This document shows positions 25,504 to 37,526 of a DNA stretch of 64,000 bases, piece by piece. Source of the stretch: Batkoa obscura. Taxonomy: Eukaryota; Entomophthoromycota; Entomophthoromycetes; Entomophthorales; Batkoaceae. How positions within the stretch are numbered: the first letter of the stretch is position 1; each line of letters starts with the position of its first letter. The translations under genes and the position numbers were made by a program. The notes under the pieces are model-generated. The model made no database searches. It saw nothing but the letters and a program-made list of their open reading frames with translations, and was not told the origin of the DNA. The DNA lies in assembly GCA_030770535.1 (NCBI GenBank), contig JASVEC010000054.1, positions 62,001 through 126,000 of the forward strand, in the 5' to 3' direction.

Positions 25504-26123
25504 GTATGAAAATCAACTTCACAAATTTCCGATTTTAAATTTCTAGTCATTCTTGAGCAATTGTCCTATATATAAAAATAACTTTTATATGGAGTTTAAT
25601 AAAACTTTTGGGGGCTGATAAAGGTATGTATTTATTTTAAAAGGATTTATTTTAATAAATGTATCATTGTAGTTAAATGATGTTATTATGGTATTTCTTT
25701 AGATTTAGCGTTATATGTTTAGTGTATAATTTGTAGAATAAAACCCCTTAATACTTAACAATACTAAATATGTTTTAAAGACTGATTTTAATATAAATTT
25801 AAGTTATTGGTTGGAATAGATTTATGAATATTTATTGATTTAGTTATAGTGTTAACACTATTATTATTGTCAATGAATAAAATACAAATAAGAGAAATAA
25901 AATGAAAGAACATGAAAATAGTTAAAGCCAATAGAAATGGTTTGGAGAAATTAGAAAGTGGATGTAGTTTCAACCAATTAATATTAAAAAAAGTCTACAA
26001 TACATCATCATTTATTGGCCATAATAAGTGAATCTAAAGTTTAACTTATTAAAAGCAAACACATCATCTATAAATTCAATTTTTTAAGTTAAACTTTTTT
26101 AATTTATAATAGAAAAATAAAAT

Positions 26124-26655
26124 ATGTCTTGGCAAGCTTATATTGATTCCTCCTTACTTGGTTCAGGCTCTATTACAAAAGCTGCTATCATCGGTCATGA
26201 TGGTAGTGTATGGGCTGCTTCCGAAGGTTTCACTGTATTTTTTTTAATCTTTTTTAAATTAGTTTTGACTAAAGATTTAGGTAAAACCAGAGGAAGCTTC
26301 AACTATTCTTAAAGGGTATAGTGATGTTTCCGTACTTACTACTAGCGGAATTAAATTAAATGGTGAAAAATACTTTTATATTCGTTCCGATGATAGAACT
26401 ATTAACGGGAAGCTTGTAAGTTGAATAATTTAATATAAAATAAACAGTATTCTAAGTAAAAACTTATTAGGGAGAAGGAGGTGTTTTCTGTGTTAAAACA
26501 GGTATGTCTATCATCATAGGTGTATACGATGATACTGTTAAACCTGGACAAGCCTCAATTGTTGTTGAAAAACTTGCTGATTACTTAATTGATGCTGGTT
26601 ATGTAAGTTATTTTTTTAAACTTATTTTTTTTTTGTTTAATCTTTTAATTAGTAA
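26124..26655 (+). CDS. PFY1: Profilin
   Basis: Four coding exons: 26124..26234, 26281..26415, 26471..26602 and 26653..26655. The last contains only the TAA stop codon. The protein is 126 aa, the usual profilin size. It starts [20 protein letters not shown] and has the fungal profilin order: [36 protein letters not shown], then [14 protein letters not shown], with the terminal helix [15 protein letters not shown]-terminal Trp3 and Tyr6 and the C-terminal Tyr form the polyproline groove. Profilin binds G-actin, promotes ADP/ATP exchange and feeds formins. The last intron (GTAAGT...AATTAG) lies exactly between the final Tyr codon and TAA; its retention would add a hydrophobic tail of about 30 residues. 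Confidence 0.97.
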
Positions 26656-27352
26656 ACTGCTTTGGGTTTATGTATGTTTTAGCTTAACTTGAATTAAGAA
26701 CATTTATTATCTTCATTTCATTTGTTCATTATAATAAAAAGTTTGGTGCAAGTTAATTTTTAATTTTAGCATTACATCATTCGTAATTTAAATACTATTG
26801 TTTACTGAGTTTATTAAAATAGCTTTATGTTATAATATATACGTTGTTTAGATTACTCGTACATAAAATAGTTTTGTACAGTTTTAAAAATATAAGCATC
26901 TGTATATATTATAATATAACCAAATGGAATTAGTATATTAAGATTTTTTTTATTTATAATCAAACTCTATATCAGAACGTTGAACATTATCTTTTATCAT
27001 ATTCATGTCAAGTATCCTTGAAAATATTAAATTATTATAAAAGTTCAATAGATGCTAAATCAAATTTAAACATTAAAATACTAAACTAAATATTAAATAC
27101 TAAAATATTGATTAAAAAAATAGCTCCGTTAAACACTTAAGCCATACTACTTTATATATTAAAATATTTGACATGAACTAAACATATCAGCCATAAATAA
27201 CAAAAGGTACAGTAATCAACAAATAATGATAAAACGTAACTAATGATAAAAGAAAATCAAAATGATAATTAGATAATAAAGCTAAGCTTAAGAATTATAT
27301 TTTGTTACTATAATAGAATATGTTTCAAGTTGACATTTGAAATTTCATCCCT
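26656..27352. other. Convergent 3' spacer, profilin and acyltransferase
   Basis: AT-rich and featureless. TATAATAAAAAG near 26,733 could serve as the profilin polyadenylation signal. Confidence 0.35.
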
Positions 27353-28331
27353 TTATAATTGAGTTCTAAGATGCTCACTTTGAGTTAATGCATTTGTCCA
27401 TCCTAATTTTAACCTCTCTAATAATTCGTCTTTTTCAACAAATAACTGAATAATCCATTGTCTTAATTTCTCTTGTTCCTCTGGTAGTTCATTAATGCTA
27501 AACCTTCTTACATGGATGTGGAACTGGTATTCTCTTAAATGGGATAATGTATGAATATCCACTATACTTGGATAAACCCCAAATCCTTTAGTACGATGAG
27601 AATATGCCATTGTAATATCGTACACGTGCTCAATATGACTATTACGTAATTTAGATAAACTTATTAAGAACCCTTTAGTACGTGGAAATAAAACGTTATT
27701 CAATACCGGTAGTTGATTTTTTTGGCTAAATTTTTGACTCTAAATAAAGAAAATTAAATCTGATTAAATAAATAAAATTGAAAATAAAATATACCTCAAT
27801 ACATTTACTCATAGAAAACCTTGAGCCTTCTAAATATGATACTAACCATACTGGATGTTTATTTCTAATTAGTTTACCAAATGTAGCATCAATCTTCTTT
27901 TCATCTTTACTCCAATCTCTTTTTAAAAACAACATACCCATTAAATACATACCCCATCCAAAAAATGGTAAATATTTTAGAGAGTCTTTAATAAAATATC
28001 TTATATGTCCTAACATATTTTTTCTATTGGCAACAGCATTGATCATATAATAATCCGACCAAGACCTATGATTGCTTATTACCATTGCACTTTCATCATC
28101 TGGAATAAAATCTCCGGAAAACGTAATTTTAGCTTGTCGTTTATCTTCAAAAATATATTGCATTACTTGCCACATGGTACTAAGTAAATAAGAATTGATA
28201 TCATAACTTAATTTGGATGAGAATGGCCATAATGGTATGCTAAAGATTTGTAAACTGTTAAGCACACAACATAGCCCAAACAAACTGGTACTATAAAATA
28301 CACTTCGCCCTCCTTTCACTAATAAATCCAT
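27353..28331 (-). CDS. Lysophospholipid acyltransferase of the AGPAT family (1-acyl-glycerol-3-phosphate acyltransferase-like)
   Basis: Two exons: complement(27353..27739, 27795..28331). The intron is 55 nt and the protein is 307 aa. A hydrophobic N-terminal segment (FYSTSLFGLCCVLNSLQIF) precedes the catalytic block I H-x4-D motif, SNHRSWSDYYMINAV, at about residue 86. Block III, YLEGSRFS, is at about residue 170, with the GTKGF-like PRTKGFLISL beyond the splice. The spacing and the FFGWGMYLMGMLFLKRDW segment fit the AGPAT4/5 and yeast Cst26-like branch, which acylates lysophosphatidic acid or lysophosphatidylinositol in the ER. The exact acceptor cannot be told from sequence. Confidence 0.88.
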
Positions 28332-28949
28332 TTATTCTTTTAATTTCTACTTCTTTTTGACCTTTTTTGAAAAAACTTAGTGATCTAAATATGCTTTTGA
28401 TTTTTATATTCAAATCAGCTGACTTTCCTCAATTTAATGCAAATATTAAATTTAATGCAAATAGTATTATTTGCACCTAAGTTTATAAGTTAATAAATAA
28501 CAATAAGTTATTTTAATGCTCCCTTCGGAACACAATAAATGTCATACTTATTAGCAAAAAAAAAAGGAACAATATTGTCCCATATCCTAGACTAAAGTAA
28601 GATTAAATATATTGTAATAATCCATTTACTTAAGACCTCTGGATAACTGCAAGAGGCAATATGAAAATAAACTTTGGTAAGAGATGCTTAAAATGATAAA
28701 AGAAATACTTACACCAACTTAGCTAATTCATTTATTAATATAGTAAGCTTAACATGAAAACTGCGATAAAATATGTCAGTTATTATGTTCCAGAGAGAGT
28801 AATTGAATATAATAAAAACAAGAATTCAAATATATTTTATAAGCCAGCTTTGTAATAAAATAATAAACGCGACAATTTACATAAAAGTTATGAAAAAAGA
28901 TAAATATATTCATAAAAAAGATTTAATAAAAGAACGGAATACCATCTTA
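28332..28949. other. Intergenic region between PUP3 and the acyltransferase
   Basis: AT-rich with no gene seen. A (CAAATATTAAATTTAATG) direct repeat of ~15 bp occurs near 28,438-28,465. Confidence 0.35.
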
Positions 28950-29885
28950 TTAGTCCTAAGGTTAATTAATATCAAGTTTGAATTATATATAAATAACCTT
29001 ACCATGCGTGCTTTTAAGTGTTTTACAACGTGTTTCTCTGGGGTACTAAATAAATTAATTAAAATTAACCTATGATAATTTGAGTTATTTCTATAAACTT
29101 ACAGGATGTGAACAACAGCTCCCCATCCAGAAAGACAGTCTCTATCTAAAGCAGAAAGCATAACCTGAGATATAGTTTCAAATAACTCATCTTCATTCTA
29201 TTTAAATAATTATATTAATATTATAATTTGAATAAAACATAGCTAAAAAACTGATCAAATAATAGTGACTTACCATATCAGGTTCCCAAAAAGCTTCACA
29301 GAGCCCATTAAGAGCGTTAGAAGCTACACCTGCAACAACAAAATCAGCTGGTTCACAAAGACATCCAATAACATCTGTACTAGAAATATATGGCTTTCCA
29401 TTTTTATCAATACCAGCTATTACTGGTTCTACGAAATAAGGACCAAAGCTTAAAATTGGTGATTTAATACAACATAAATTCATAGTAAGAAATAAATTAC
29501 CGCTTTTCATATAAAGTAGAAGCTACCATATGTGCAAAAATTTTTGGTTCAACTTCACGTTCCTCTTTTAGTTTGTACATATTTGTTTTAAATCTAAAAC
29601 GTTCGTTTCTAAAAAATAATCCGTAAATTAATCACTCATTGAAATATTGAATAAAACATTTAAATCTCCTTTCAAACTGTCAAATTAATACAAAATGAAT
29701 GCTTACAAAGTTTGTACATCAGTAGCTAACCCTGATAAACCAATCATAGTACGTTTATTAATTTCAAATATCTTTTTAAAATCACAACTAATAGTCATAT
29801 TTTGTTGTCCCAATCTTTTATCTGAAGCAATAGCTACACATCCTTTACCAACCATAGCTACTATGGCTGATCCATTATATTCCAT
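28950..29885 (-). CDS. PUP3: 20S proteasome subunit beta-3
   Basis: Six exons: complement(28950..28955, 29003..29045, 29103..29197, 29274..29448, 29501..29608, 29707..29885), 201 aa. All junctions are GT-AG and in frame. The terminal exon is only GAC TAA, giving the family's C terminus LKARMD. N-terminal [20 protein letters not shown] lacks the catalytic threonine, as expected for beta-3, a structural non-catalytic subunit. Further matches are [25 protein letters not shown], and the [15 protein letters not shown] segment before exon 4. Yeast Pup3 is 205 aa. It acts in the central beta rings of the 20S core. Confidence 0.96.
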
Positions 29886-30536
29886 TATCGACTAAGTAAT
29901 TATTAGTTTCAAATTGTATTTTGCCATACTATCTTGATTACCATCTTTGTTATATTATGTTTATTTAACTAAAACTTCTTAAGGATTTTTGCTGAGTGAA
30001 GTTGGTTTATTTTGGAAAAACGTCATCAGCTCAAGCTTTACTGCAAATTTTAATTGTTTGCTTTGGATTCAATGAATTTTAAGCCCACTCTCCATTGCAA
30101 TAAATAAAATAAATATAGTTTAACTATAATATCACAAATGTTAAATATAAGATATTAAAATGTGTGTAAGACAATTTCACTTAAATGTTTTACCAAATTA
30201 ACTTTTGGTCACAGGTATAGCTTCTATCATATTTATAATAAATATTAGATGGTCATTGATTTAATAATAAATATTATGAATAGCTTCTACAAAACATTTG
30301 GTCCTGCACTAATCATTAACGATCAATAGCTTTTTATATAACTTAGACAACTCCAAAAATTCGATTAAAAGCTCCTATATTAAACCATACAAAAATAATG
30401 TACTCCTATTTATACTTTATTACAAAGATATCTTTTTTGGTTTGATCAAGTTTCCATTTTTTTGAGCAATAATGAATAGAAAACTTTTAGAAGAGTTTAT
30501 AGAAAAAATACATCAACCATAAATTAGATATATATC
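29886..30536. other. Intergenic region upstream of PUP3
   Basis: AT-rich. A possible badly decayed MITE remnant lies near 30,436-30,520 (GGTTTGATCAAGTTTCCATTT, then AAAATACATCAACCA); this is too degraded to call. No gene is seen. Confidence 0.35.
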
Positions 30537-30607
30537 TGCAATGTCCGGGAATCGAACCCGGGGCTGCCGCGTGGCAGGCGGCAATTTTACCACTAAACCA
30601 ACATTGC
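30537..30607 (-). tRNA. tRNA-Gly (GCC)
   Basis: 71 nt on the minus strand: acceptor GCAATGT / ACATTGC, D arm GGTTTAGTGGTAAAATT, anticodon arm CCGCC-TGCCACG-CGG with GCC, T arm CCCGGGTTCGATTCCCGG, discriminator A. It is intronless. Confidence 0.95.
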
Positions 30608-30841
30608 TTATCATCCAGATTCGGATTAAATATATAATCTAAAAAAATAGAGAATAATTTTGTTTTAATATTTAAATTTGGAATTAGATGAAAAGTAGAC
30701 GAATAGTAAAACAGCGTAGGAACTTTAATATTAATAAATTTTATAGACAAATCTATAGTCATTTATTATCCTTTATATAACTTGATTATCTTTTCAAATA
30801 ATATAACTCATTACAGCCTTTTACATTTAAAAGTGTTTATT

Positions 30842-33756
30842 TTACATCCTTAGTCTACAAAATAAAGCATTATGATCCACCTTCTCCCTTAAATATCGAC
30901 CATAAAAACCCACTTGAAACCCTTCCGGTTTAAATGTAAATTTTTGATACAAAATAAGAGCTGGATTAGTAGCAGATACATGCAAAGTTAAATCTTTATG
31001 TTTTGCAGACATAGCTAAATGATATAACATAAATTTAGCTATACCTATTTTTTGAAATTTAGGGTCCACAGCAAGATAAGTTATATAACATTCAGGTGTC
31101 ATGAACCCAACTCCAATTAGTTGATAACCATAAAACGCAAGAATTGAATATTCAGGATATTGTAAACTTTCTTTCACTAAGGAAATTTAATATTATATGG
31201 TTTTTATGGATTATTAAATATTAATTACTATCAATTCCTGGCCAAAACATAGATTGTAAAAATGTGTTAACTTGATCTAAATATTTGTTATCCATATAAC
31301 AAAAATCAATAGGTATTTTTAAATCCCATTCACTAATACCAAAATATATTAATATTAAATATCTATTATATAATATAATAGCAACTTACTATATATTTAA
31401 ATTATGATTTTTATATTGATGATTTTGTATTAAATATAATGTTTTTAAATAGACAGGTAATTTATTAGGTCCTAATTTATAAACTCTTCTTATATATGGT
31501 TGTAATACTACTTGATTGTAAGGTGATATTCTTAAACTTTGATTTTCTAGTTTTTGTATTGAGTTAATATTTCCATATATTCTAGATGCAAAAGAATTGG
31601 AATATGGAGTAGCATTGATCTAATAAATACGTTAATAAATAATTACAATAAATAATTCTAATTCTAGTAATATAAAATAATATTACCTTAAACTCTTTGA
31701 TTTTCTTATTAATATTACTCATACTACTTTTACCATAATAAAATTCATCAATAGCTTTTTGATATTCATTATTTTTAACAATTCCACTATTGTTATTTTC
31801 CAAAGGTATAGTTGCTTTATCTTTATGTAGATAATTAAATATAAATTTATCAATATTAAATTCTTTTAATTCTAATGCTCTCTTATTCTAAAATAATATT
31901 AACAAAATTGATTGATTTAATTTATTATTTACCCTTTTCAATTGTAATTTTCTTAACATCCTGTTACCATAACTTGGTAAGGGCTGAGTGCTATTTTGTA
32001 ATTTTTGTAGAACTTCCCATTCTTGTTGATGAGACATATAAACTAAATTGCTATTGTTCATTTCTTTCATAAAATCTATAAACCCATTATTAATTGTTAT
32101 TTTATCTGACTATCAAATATTTTGATTAATTATTGTTTTAATTTAGTTATAGAAACATTTACTATTTTTTCATCTGTTTCGCTATACGTTATATTTTCAT
32201 TATTTTTTATATCTGATTCTAAACAACATTAGCAAGTGTTTAAAACAAAATACTAAATTTTTACTATCCTCTACTTTTAATGGCTCTTTTTTAATTATAA
32301 TAGGACGAACTAAAAATAAAAATAAATATAAAAATAAATACAATAATAACTTACAAAATACTCCATTTTCTACTTGTTCTCTTTTAACTTTTTTAATTTC
32401 TAATTCTTTGTTTTGATTCAAATATTTTCCATTCCATTCCATTCCATAATTAAAGTAATTCCTTTTATTGTTCTCATTATTATTACTATTGTTATTGTTG
32501 TCACTGTTATTCTCAACTTCATTTGATTTAGCTTTGTTTATATCATCTTTAAATTTATTTATACTATGTTTGATCACCTGCTCTTGTCCTTCTTCTTCAT
32601 CTGAAGTTGAACTCCATTGATCATAATTATCTCCATTAAAATCTTCTGTTTCAGTGCTTGTATCGCTTAAATTATCCATTTTATTTATAACTTTTAAATT
32701 ATTTTTAATATTATAAGTAGTTTCTTTATCTTCTATTTTTTCTATTTCTTTTTCTTTGACTTTTTCTATTTTGATTTTATCTTCTTTTTCTTTAACTGTC
32801 TTAACATCATTAATTCTATTATTTATAATTATATTATTTGGATTTCCTCCTAAGCTTAGTATTTCTGGATCTAATTAAATCAGTTTAGTATTTTATATAA
32901 TTTAAGATATTAATATAATTTACATGGCCCAATAGGTGCTTCAAAAATAGTTAATGCCCACCAACCTAAATAACATAAATAAAACTAAATAATAAATTAA
33001 AAATTAAAGTATAAAACTTACTTCTTTGACCTAAATCATTAATTCCGTTTTTAAATATTTTATTATTCACTGATAATGTACCAGATATAGTGTTTTTCCA
33101 TGTAGCATACACTATAAATAAAATGATATTTAAAATAATATTTTGATTATTATATTAGATGAATTACTTTTTTTATCACCCATTAATAAACTCCAATTAT
33201 TATTTAAAAAATCACAAATATCTTCTTTCAATTTAAAATAATAAGGTGCTTTTTCGTTAGTTGAACTGGATAATATTGTTTGATAAGTTAAATTATATAA
33301 TACTAATTGTGCTACTGCACTCCTATAATAATTGTCAAAAGTCAATTTTAGCTTTGGTTTGAGTAGGATATTAATTCAAAATAATTCCTAGTAATATTTT
33401 ATAAAAAAGTAATAGAATCTATTATTACTTACCAACCCATATTAGCTCTTTCATAAACTTCTTGACCATTACAACGTTGGCAATTAAACCTCAAAAATGT
33501 ATCGCCATAAAATAACTTCTCTGGTGGTGAAATTAAACATTCTATTTAATTAAACATTAACGTGTTCATGTAATTTAAAGATAATCATTTATTATTATTT
33601 ACCTTCATGAAATTGAGCTTGACATTTCTCACATTGAATAACTTTTGTTCCTTCTTGTCTATTATTTTTATGTAAATATTTATTTATCATCATAATAAAT
33701 TATTGAATTTACTTATCCAGCTTTCCTAAACAATAACAACTTGATAAATCGATCAT
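30842..33756 (-). CDS. KAT14: KAT14 (CSRP2BP)-like histone acetyltransferase
   Basis: About 14 exons on the minus strand. Resolved exons: 33713-33756, 33603-33658, 33433-33541, 33168-33322, 33022-33111, 32924-32965, 32355-32870, 32265-32309, 32218 onward, ending at 31933, 31687-31887, 31390-31619, 31229-31332, 30842-31176. Only the join between the exons around 32,170 and 32,080 is unresolved. The N terminus has a PHD-like Cys pattern (CYC, CEKCQAQFHEECL, FNCQRCNG), then LVLYNLTYQ...KLKEDICDFLNNNW and a WWALTIFE segment, which match animal KAT14 in order. The middle is acidic and Asn-rich. The C terminus is a GNAT domain with WPGIDMKESLQYPEY, acetyl-CoA loop QKIGIA, LHVSATNPALILYQKF and LFCRLRM. 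In animals KAT14 is the second acetyltransferase of the ATAC complex. Here the role is inferred. Confidence 0.85.
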
Positions 33757-33987
33757 TTTAAAAAGTATAAAAGCTTGATCTTATAATTTTAAAATGAACT
33801 TTATTTTTGACTTTAAATAGCAAATGAGATTGAATTCAAAAAATTTCAAATTTCATAATTTAGATCTTAATAATATAATAATAACTCTTTATTTTCTAGT
33901 TGGTAAAGAATAAAAGTATAAAATAAAAAGCCATTCCAATATCTAATAACAAATAAAAGATATTGAGATATACCCCCAACGAAGCCT

Positions 33988-35486
33988 TTAACAAAACTGA
34001 AAAAAACATATTAATAAATACTGTATTAATATTGAAATTCATTTTTACCTTCCAGGAGTGATAGCAATAAGTGCAAGTAACAAACGTAGTCATAGGTTCA
34101 TCAGCAGATCGAATTTGTTTCTGATAATATCTACATTTACGTTTTTTACATTTACCACATTTAAACATATCAGTTGTAGGTTTATCTTCTTTAGCCCCTT
34201 CAATATCTTTAAAGAAAGCTTCTTTACGTAATTCAGCCTCTTCTTGACGAGCAAAAGAAACCATTTTCTAATATAAATAATAAAAAATGTAAAAATATGA
34301 ACAAACGAATTGAAATGTTATAATTAATTAAAACTTACAGTTGGTGGCATATTTGCAACATAATCTGGTTTATAAGTACCTTTTAATATTTTTTCATTAA
34401 ATTCTGTGTTTCTAAAGTCTCTTAAACAAGTGTTAATATTTCTAATATGATTATAATAATCCCTATTTTTAGTGGATCCAAAACGTTTCCAAGTTAAATC
34501 CTCAATTTGATTAACTAAATCCATAACTGTTCTACCATCTATATTATTTTATATATTACTTTGTTATTCTACATTATTTTTTACTACCGTAATTTACCTA
34601 TTTTAGTTAATCTACCTAGCCCTGAATACAATACCCTACGTACTTGATTACGATAAGGTATATCATGAGGACGAAATTGTAAACCATCATCTTCTGGATA
34701 TCTTTCTGGAAATTCTTTTTTTTCTGGGGGCATATAAATAGGTTGCTCCCTTTCTATTTTTAATTATTTAATATAAATAATATAGATAATAAGTAAATTT
34801 AAAATTACGATTTTTACTAAATGCATCAACCCTTTTGACTTTTACTGGTACATAAGTTTCATTCCCATTTTCATCTTTTACTAAACGTAATTTTTGTGCA
34901 GGTTCTAATTCTTCAATATCTACTCGTTTTTTGGGCACCACACTTAAATCTCCAAACGTTTTATCTATTCAATTATTATAATTATACTTTCTACAATAAC
35001 ACCAGAATAATTACATTCTTTTTTAACTGGCTTAAGAGTCTTTTCACTAGCCTCTTCTAAATTAAAAGGTCAATATAAAATAAAAGTTATCATTTCAAAT
35101 TTACTTTTAATTTTATCACTTTGAGATATTTCAATTTTCCAATTATTAACAACTTCTTCGGCTATTTTACGAACTTTGCGATTATCTGAATTTCTAGAAA
35201 GACGAGTGAGGTATTTCCCAATTTCCGTTTTCTATATACCAATACCAATTATTAACTAATAATAACTTGAATTATTTATATAAATTAATACAATCAATAT
35301 TTCTCTTGTAACTTCAATATTTCTTAATCCAGCTAAAAAATGGATAACTGCCTAATTGTAACTTATATTAATAACACTAATATATTAAGTTACGTATTTT
35401 CTTACTTCATTATCTCCATCTCTTAATAACTCATCTATCCTTCCTTTTGATTCTATTAAATTTTCAATTAATTTTCCTTTATGCAT
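33988..35486 (-). CDS. DST1: Transcription elongation factor S-II (TFIIS)
   Basis: A multi-exon gene of about nine short exons. It starts at ATG 35,486 ([17 protein letters not shown]). Domain I (LW-type) includes ATWK-like VVNNWKIEI. The central domain II includes the exon at ~34,324-34,535 with [16 protein letters not shown]. Domain III, the zinc ribbon at ~34,049-34,260, has [10 protein letters not shown]...CTYC and the catalytic acidic hairpin RSADEPMT. The last coding exon is 9 nt (33,988-33,996), TTT TGT TAA, which completes the family's WKFC terminus after SWK. TFIIS stimulates RNA cleavage by arrested RNA polymerase II through the hairpin Asp-Glu pair. All key residues are present. 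Some upstream exons are tiny (for example [14 protein letters not shown]). Confidence 0.95.
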
Positions 35487-35839
35487 TTTAAAAAAATGAT
35501 TTTAAATTTGACTTATTTTGACTTTAGTACAGCTTAGAGCCAATATTGATTGGTTGCTAAACAACTAGAGTTCTCTAAAGATGTTCAAGTTTATTTAATA
35601 TACTAAATTATTGTTATATATTAATATAGGTACAAGTATATATTAATCAAACCCTATTTGATTTTTTAGTAGCAATAGACCAATTATAGTACAGTATCTA
35701 TGCTTATCCATATTACAAACTATTTTAAGGAGTGTATTAAAATTATAACAAATAAAGTTAGAACACATCAAATAAAAAAATAGCTCAAAAAAATAAGTTT
35801 TAAATTTTATCTTTATTTCTTTATAGTAATAAATCCAAT

Positions 35840-36406
35840 ATGAAATTGTTTCAAACATTATTTAGTTTATATTTAATAAAAGCTAGTCTTGGTTATATTG
35901 ATTTAGATATTGATAAAAGCGCTTATTATAATAGTCCGGATGTAGAAGAGTAAGAATTTATATCTAAAGAGTTATAATGCTAAGTTATTAATTTAAATTT
36001 TACTTTTATAAAAGCTATATAAAAACACATTTAGTTAACGGAAAACAAGTATATAAAGATAGTGATAAAAGTTATCTATTATTTTATATTTTAGATAAAG
36101 ACGCCAATGGATTTTTAGATGGCCATGAAATAAGAGCTAACATTCATAAATCCCAAAAAGAACGTCATTTAAAAGATGAATATAGTACCGTTTGGGATGT
36201 AGAACAATTAAATGAATATGTTGATATGGTATTAAAAGAAGATGATATTGATGGAGAGTAATTATTTTTACTTTTATTTTATTTTCAATTATTGATAATT
36301 TTGTTTTTTTAGTGGTCGTATTTCAATTGATGAATTTATGGCATCTCAAATTTATCATCACCAAGTTGATAAAGAGGATATTGAAAAAGATAAAATTTTA
36401 TCTTAA
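35840..36406 (+). CDS. Secreted/luminal EF-hand protein, MCFD2-like
   Basis: Three exons: 35840..35949, 36015..36257, 36313..36406, 148 aa. A signal peptide (MKLFQTLFSLYLIKASLG) is followed by HLVNGKQVYKDSDKSY, then two canonical EF-hand loops, DKDANGFLDGHE and DIDGDGRISIDE (the second crosses intron 2), spaced by YVDMVLKEDD. The order and size fit MCFD2, the soluble calcium-binding partner of ERGIC-53/LMAN1 in ER-to-Golgi export. There is no clear HDEL-type retrieval signal (it ends KDKILS). A different small luminal EF-hand protein is possible. It is divergent from TFIIS and ends 68 bp from the DUF1295 gene, convergently. Confidence 0.75.
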
Positions 36407-36474
36407 TTAAATAATAATAATAATTAAAAAATAAAAAGTAAATTATTATTATTTGATTTGGTTTGATTTGATTT

Positions 36475-37386
36475 TTATTTAAGTTTATTATAAACATTAA
36501 TATCAAACTCTACTTCGGGTAAAGTAACATTCGAAGTAAATAAATTAGGTAGAAATTTACCCGTTCTCTTTTGATAATTAGTATAAGTAGGATACTTTAA
36601 TATGGATAATCTTTCAGTAAACCAGGTAGAACCATAAAACAAAGAACAGAGTATTAAAGCTGGATACCAAGGTTTAACATTATAACCTAGTAATAAAATG
36701 TCTTTTCCAAATAAACTAATACAGAGCCACATCATTTGTTCAGCTAGAAAATTAGCATGTCTTGAATAATAAAAGATACCTTTCGTCAAAAAACCACGTG
36801 AATAATCTCCCTTTAGTTCATTCTTGCTTTTTGGATATTGCTTGATTAGTTTATATTTCTTTATTTGAAATTCAAATTGCTGTTCATCAGCAATTATTTC
36901 AATAATTAAAAACAAAATAAAACCTGAAGCAATCAGCCCATCTTTCAAAGTAATACTTGAAATTGGATTGAAATAGAAACAAGCCATTGGTAAAGTCAGT
37001 GCCCATAATAAATGAGATTGAAAAAAAGAAATAAAGAAAAAACTAAATAAATGTAATAAAACATTATTTAAATAACTAGATTTAGTCATAGTTAATATAA
37101 ATTCTCGAATTGGCTTCCATCGATAATCTTCCTCGTTAAAATTATATCCTCCCTTACGATAAAAATTATAAGTCAATCTTAGCCCCCATACGGTTATTAA
37201 ACTAGTAATTAATAAAGTTTTATTACTCTTTATAAAATAAAAATAAACCCAAGAGTGTAACACTGGTAAAATGGACCATAGTTTATCAATGGTACTATAA
37301 TTTCCAGTAAAAGTAGATAATAAAAAAGAGACTATAATGGCAGTTATATTGATACCATAACTAATTGAAATTGGATTATTAAACAT
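36475..37386 (-). CDS. DUF1295 / steroid 5-alpha-reductase-like membrane protein
   Basis: Single exon, 303 aa, six or more membrane segments. Diagnostic segments: TIDKLWSILPVLHSW, WGLRLTYNFYRKGGYN, EEDYRWKPIRE, ADEQQFEFQIKKY, then TKGIFYYSRHANFLAEQMMW and a FTERLSILKYPTYTNYQKR tail. The RHANFLAEQ motif binds NADPH in this superfamily (compare 3-oxo-5-alpha-steroid 4-dehydrogenase and Lag-like reductases). The substrate is unknown; the family includes uncharacterised fungal ER proteins. Confidence 0.92.
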   Translation of the reverse strand: MFNNPISISYGINITAIIVSFLLSTFTGNYSTIDKLWSILPVLHSWVYFYFIKSNKTLLITSLITVWGLRLTYNFYRKGGYNFNEEDYRWKPIREFILTMTKSSYLNNVLLHLFSFFFISFFQSHLLWALTLPMACFYFNPISSITLKDGLIASGFILFLIIEIIADEQQFEFQIKKYKLIKQYPKSKNELKGDYSRGFLTKGIFYYSRHANFLAEQMMWLCISLFGKDILLLGYNVKPWYPALILCSLFYGSTWFTERLSILKYPTYTNYQKRTGKFLPNLFTSNVTLPEVEFDINVYNKLK

Positions 37387-37526
37387 TTTTTGAAATAACT
37401 AATGTTAAGCAATTTGATTTAAAGTGATGAGTTGCGTCATTTATATAAGATTATTATAGAAAGATCGAATGATTTACACTCCAACTATAATTGGAAAACC
37501 ATTATATTAAGTACAAAAATATGGTT

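Larger units (their letters stand above)
20689..26123. other. 5.4 kb gene desert
   Basis: No supported gene. It holds a solo-LTR-like unit (21,437-21,898), a decayed MITE (about 25,405-25,503), a MITE end fragment (AAATACACCCTCATA near 22,616), simple repeats, and otherwise A/T low-complexity sequence. Short ORFs at 24,208-24,695, 25,096-25,305 and 25,788-25,973 have no protein-like character and are not called. Confidence 0.5.

Noticed and set aside
20689-26123. CRISPR array, rRNA genes or bacterial-type operon structure in the gene desert
   Set aside because: No regularly spaced repeats, no rRNA-like sequence and no operon-like frames. The window is clearly eukaryotic nuclear DNA.
30436-30520. 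Additional MITE copy upstream of tRNA-Gly
   Set aside because: Only short scattered matches remain and the tips and TA flanks cannot be defined.
30487-30762. ORF of 91 codons over the tRNA-Gly
   Set aside because: It reads through the tRNA gene itself and has no independent support.
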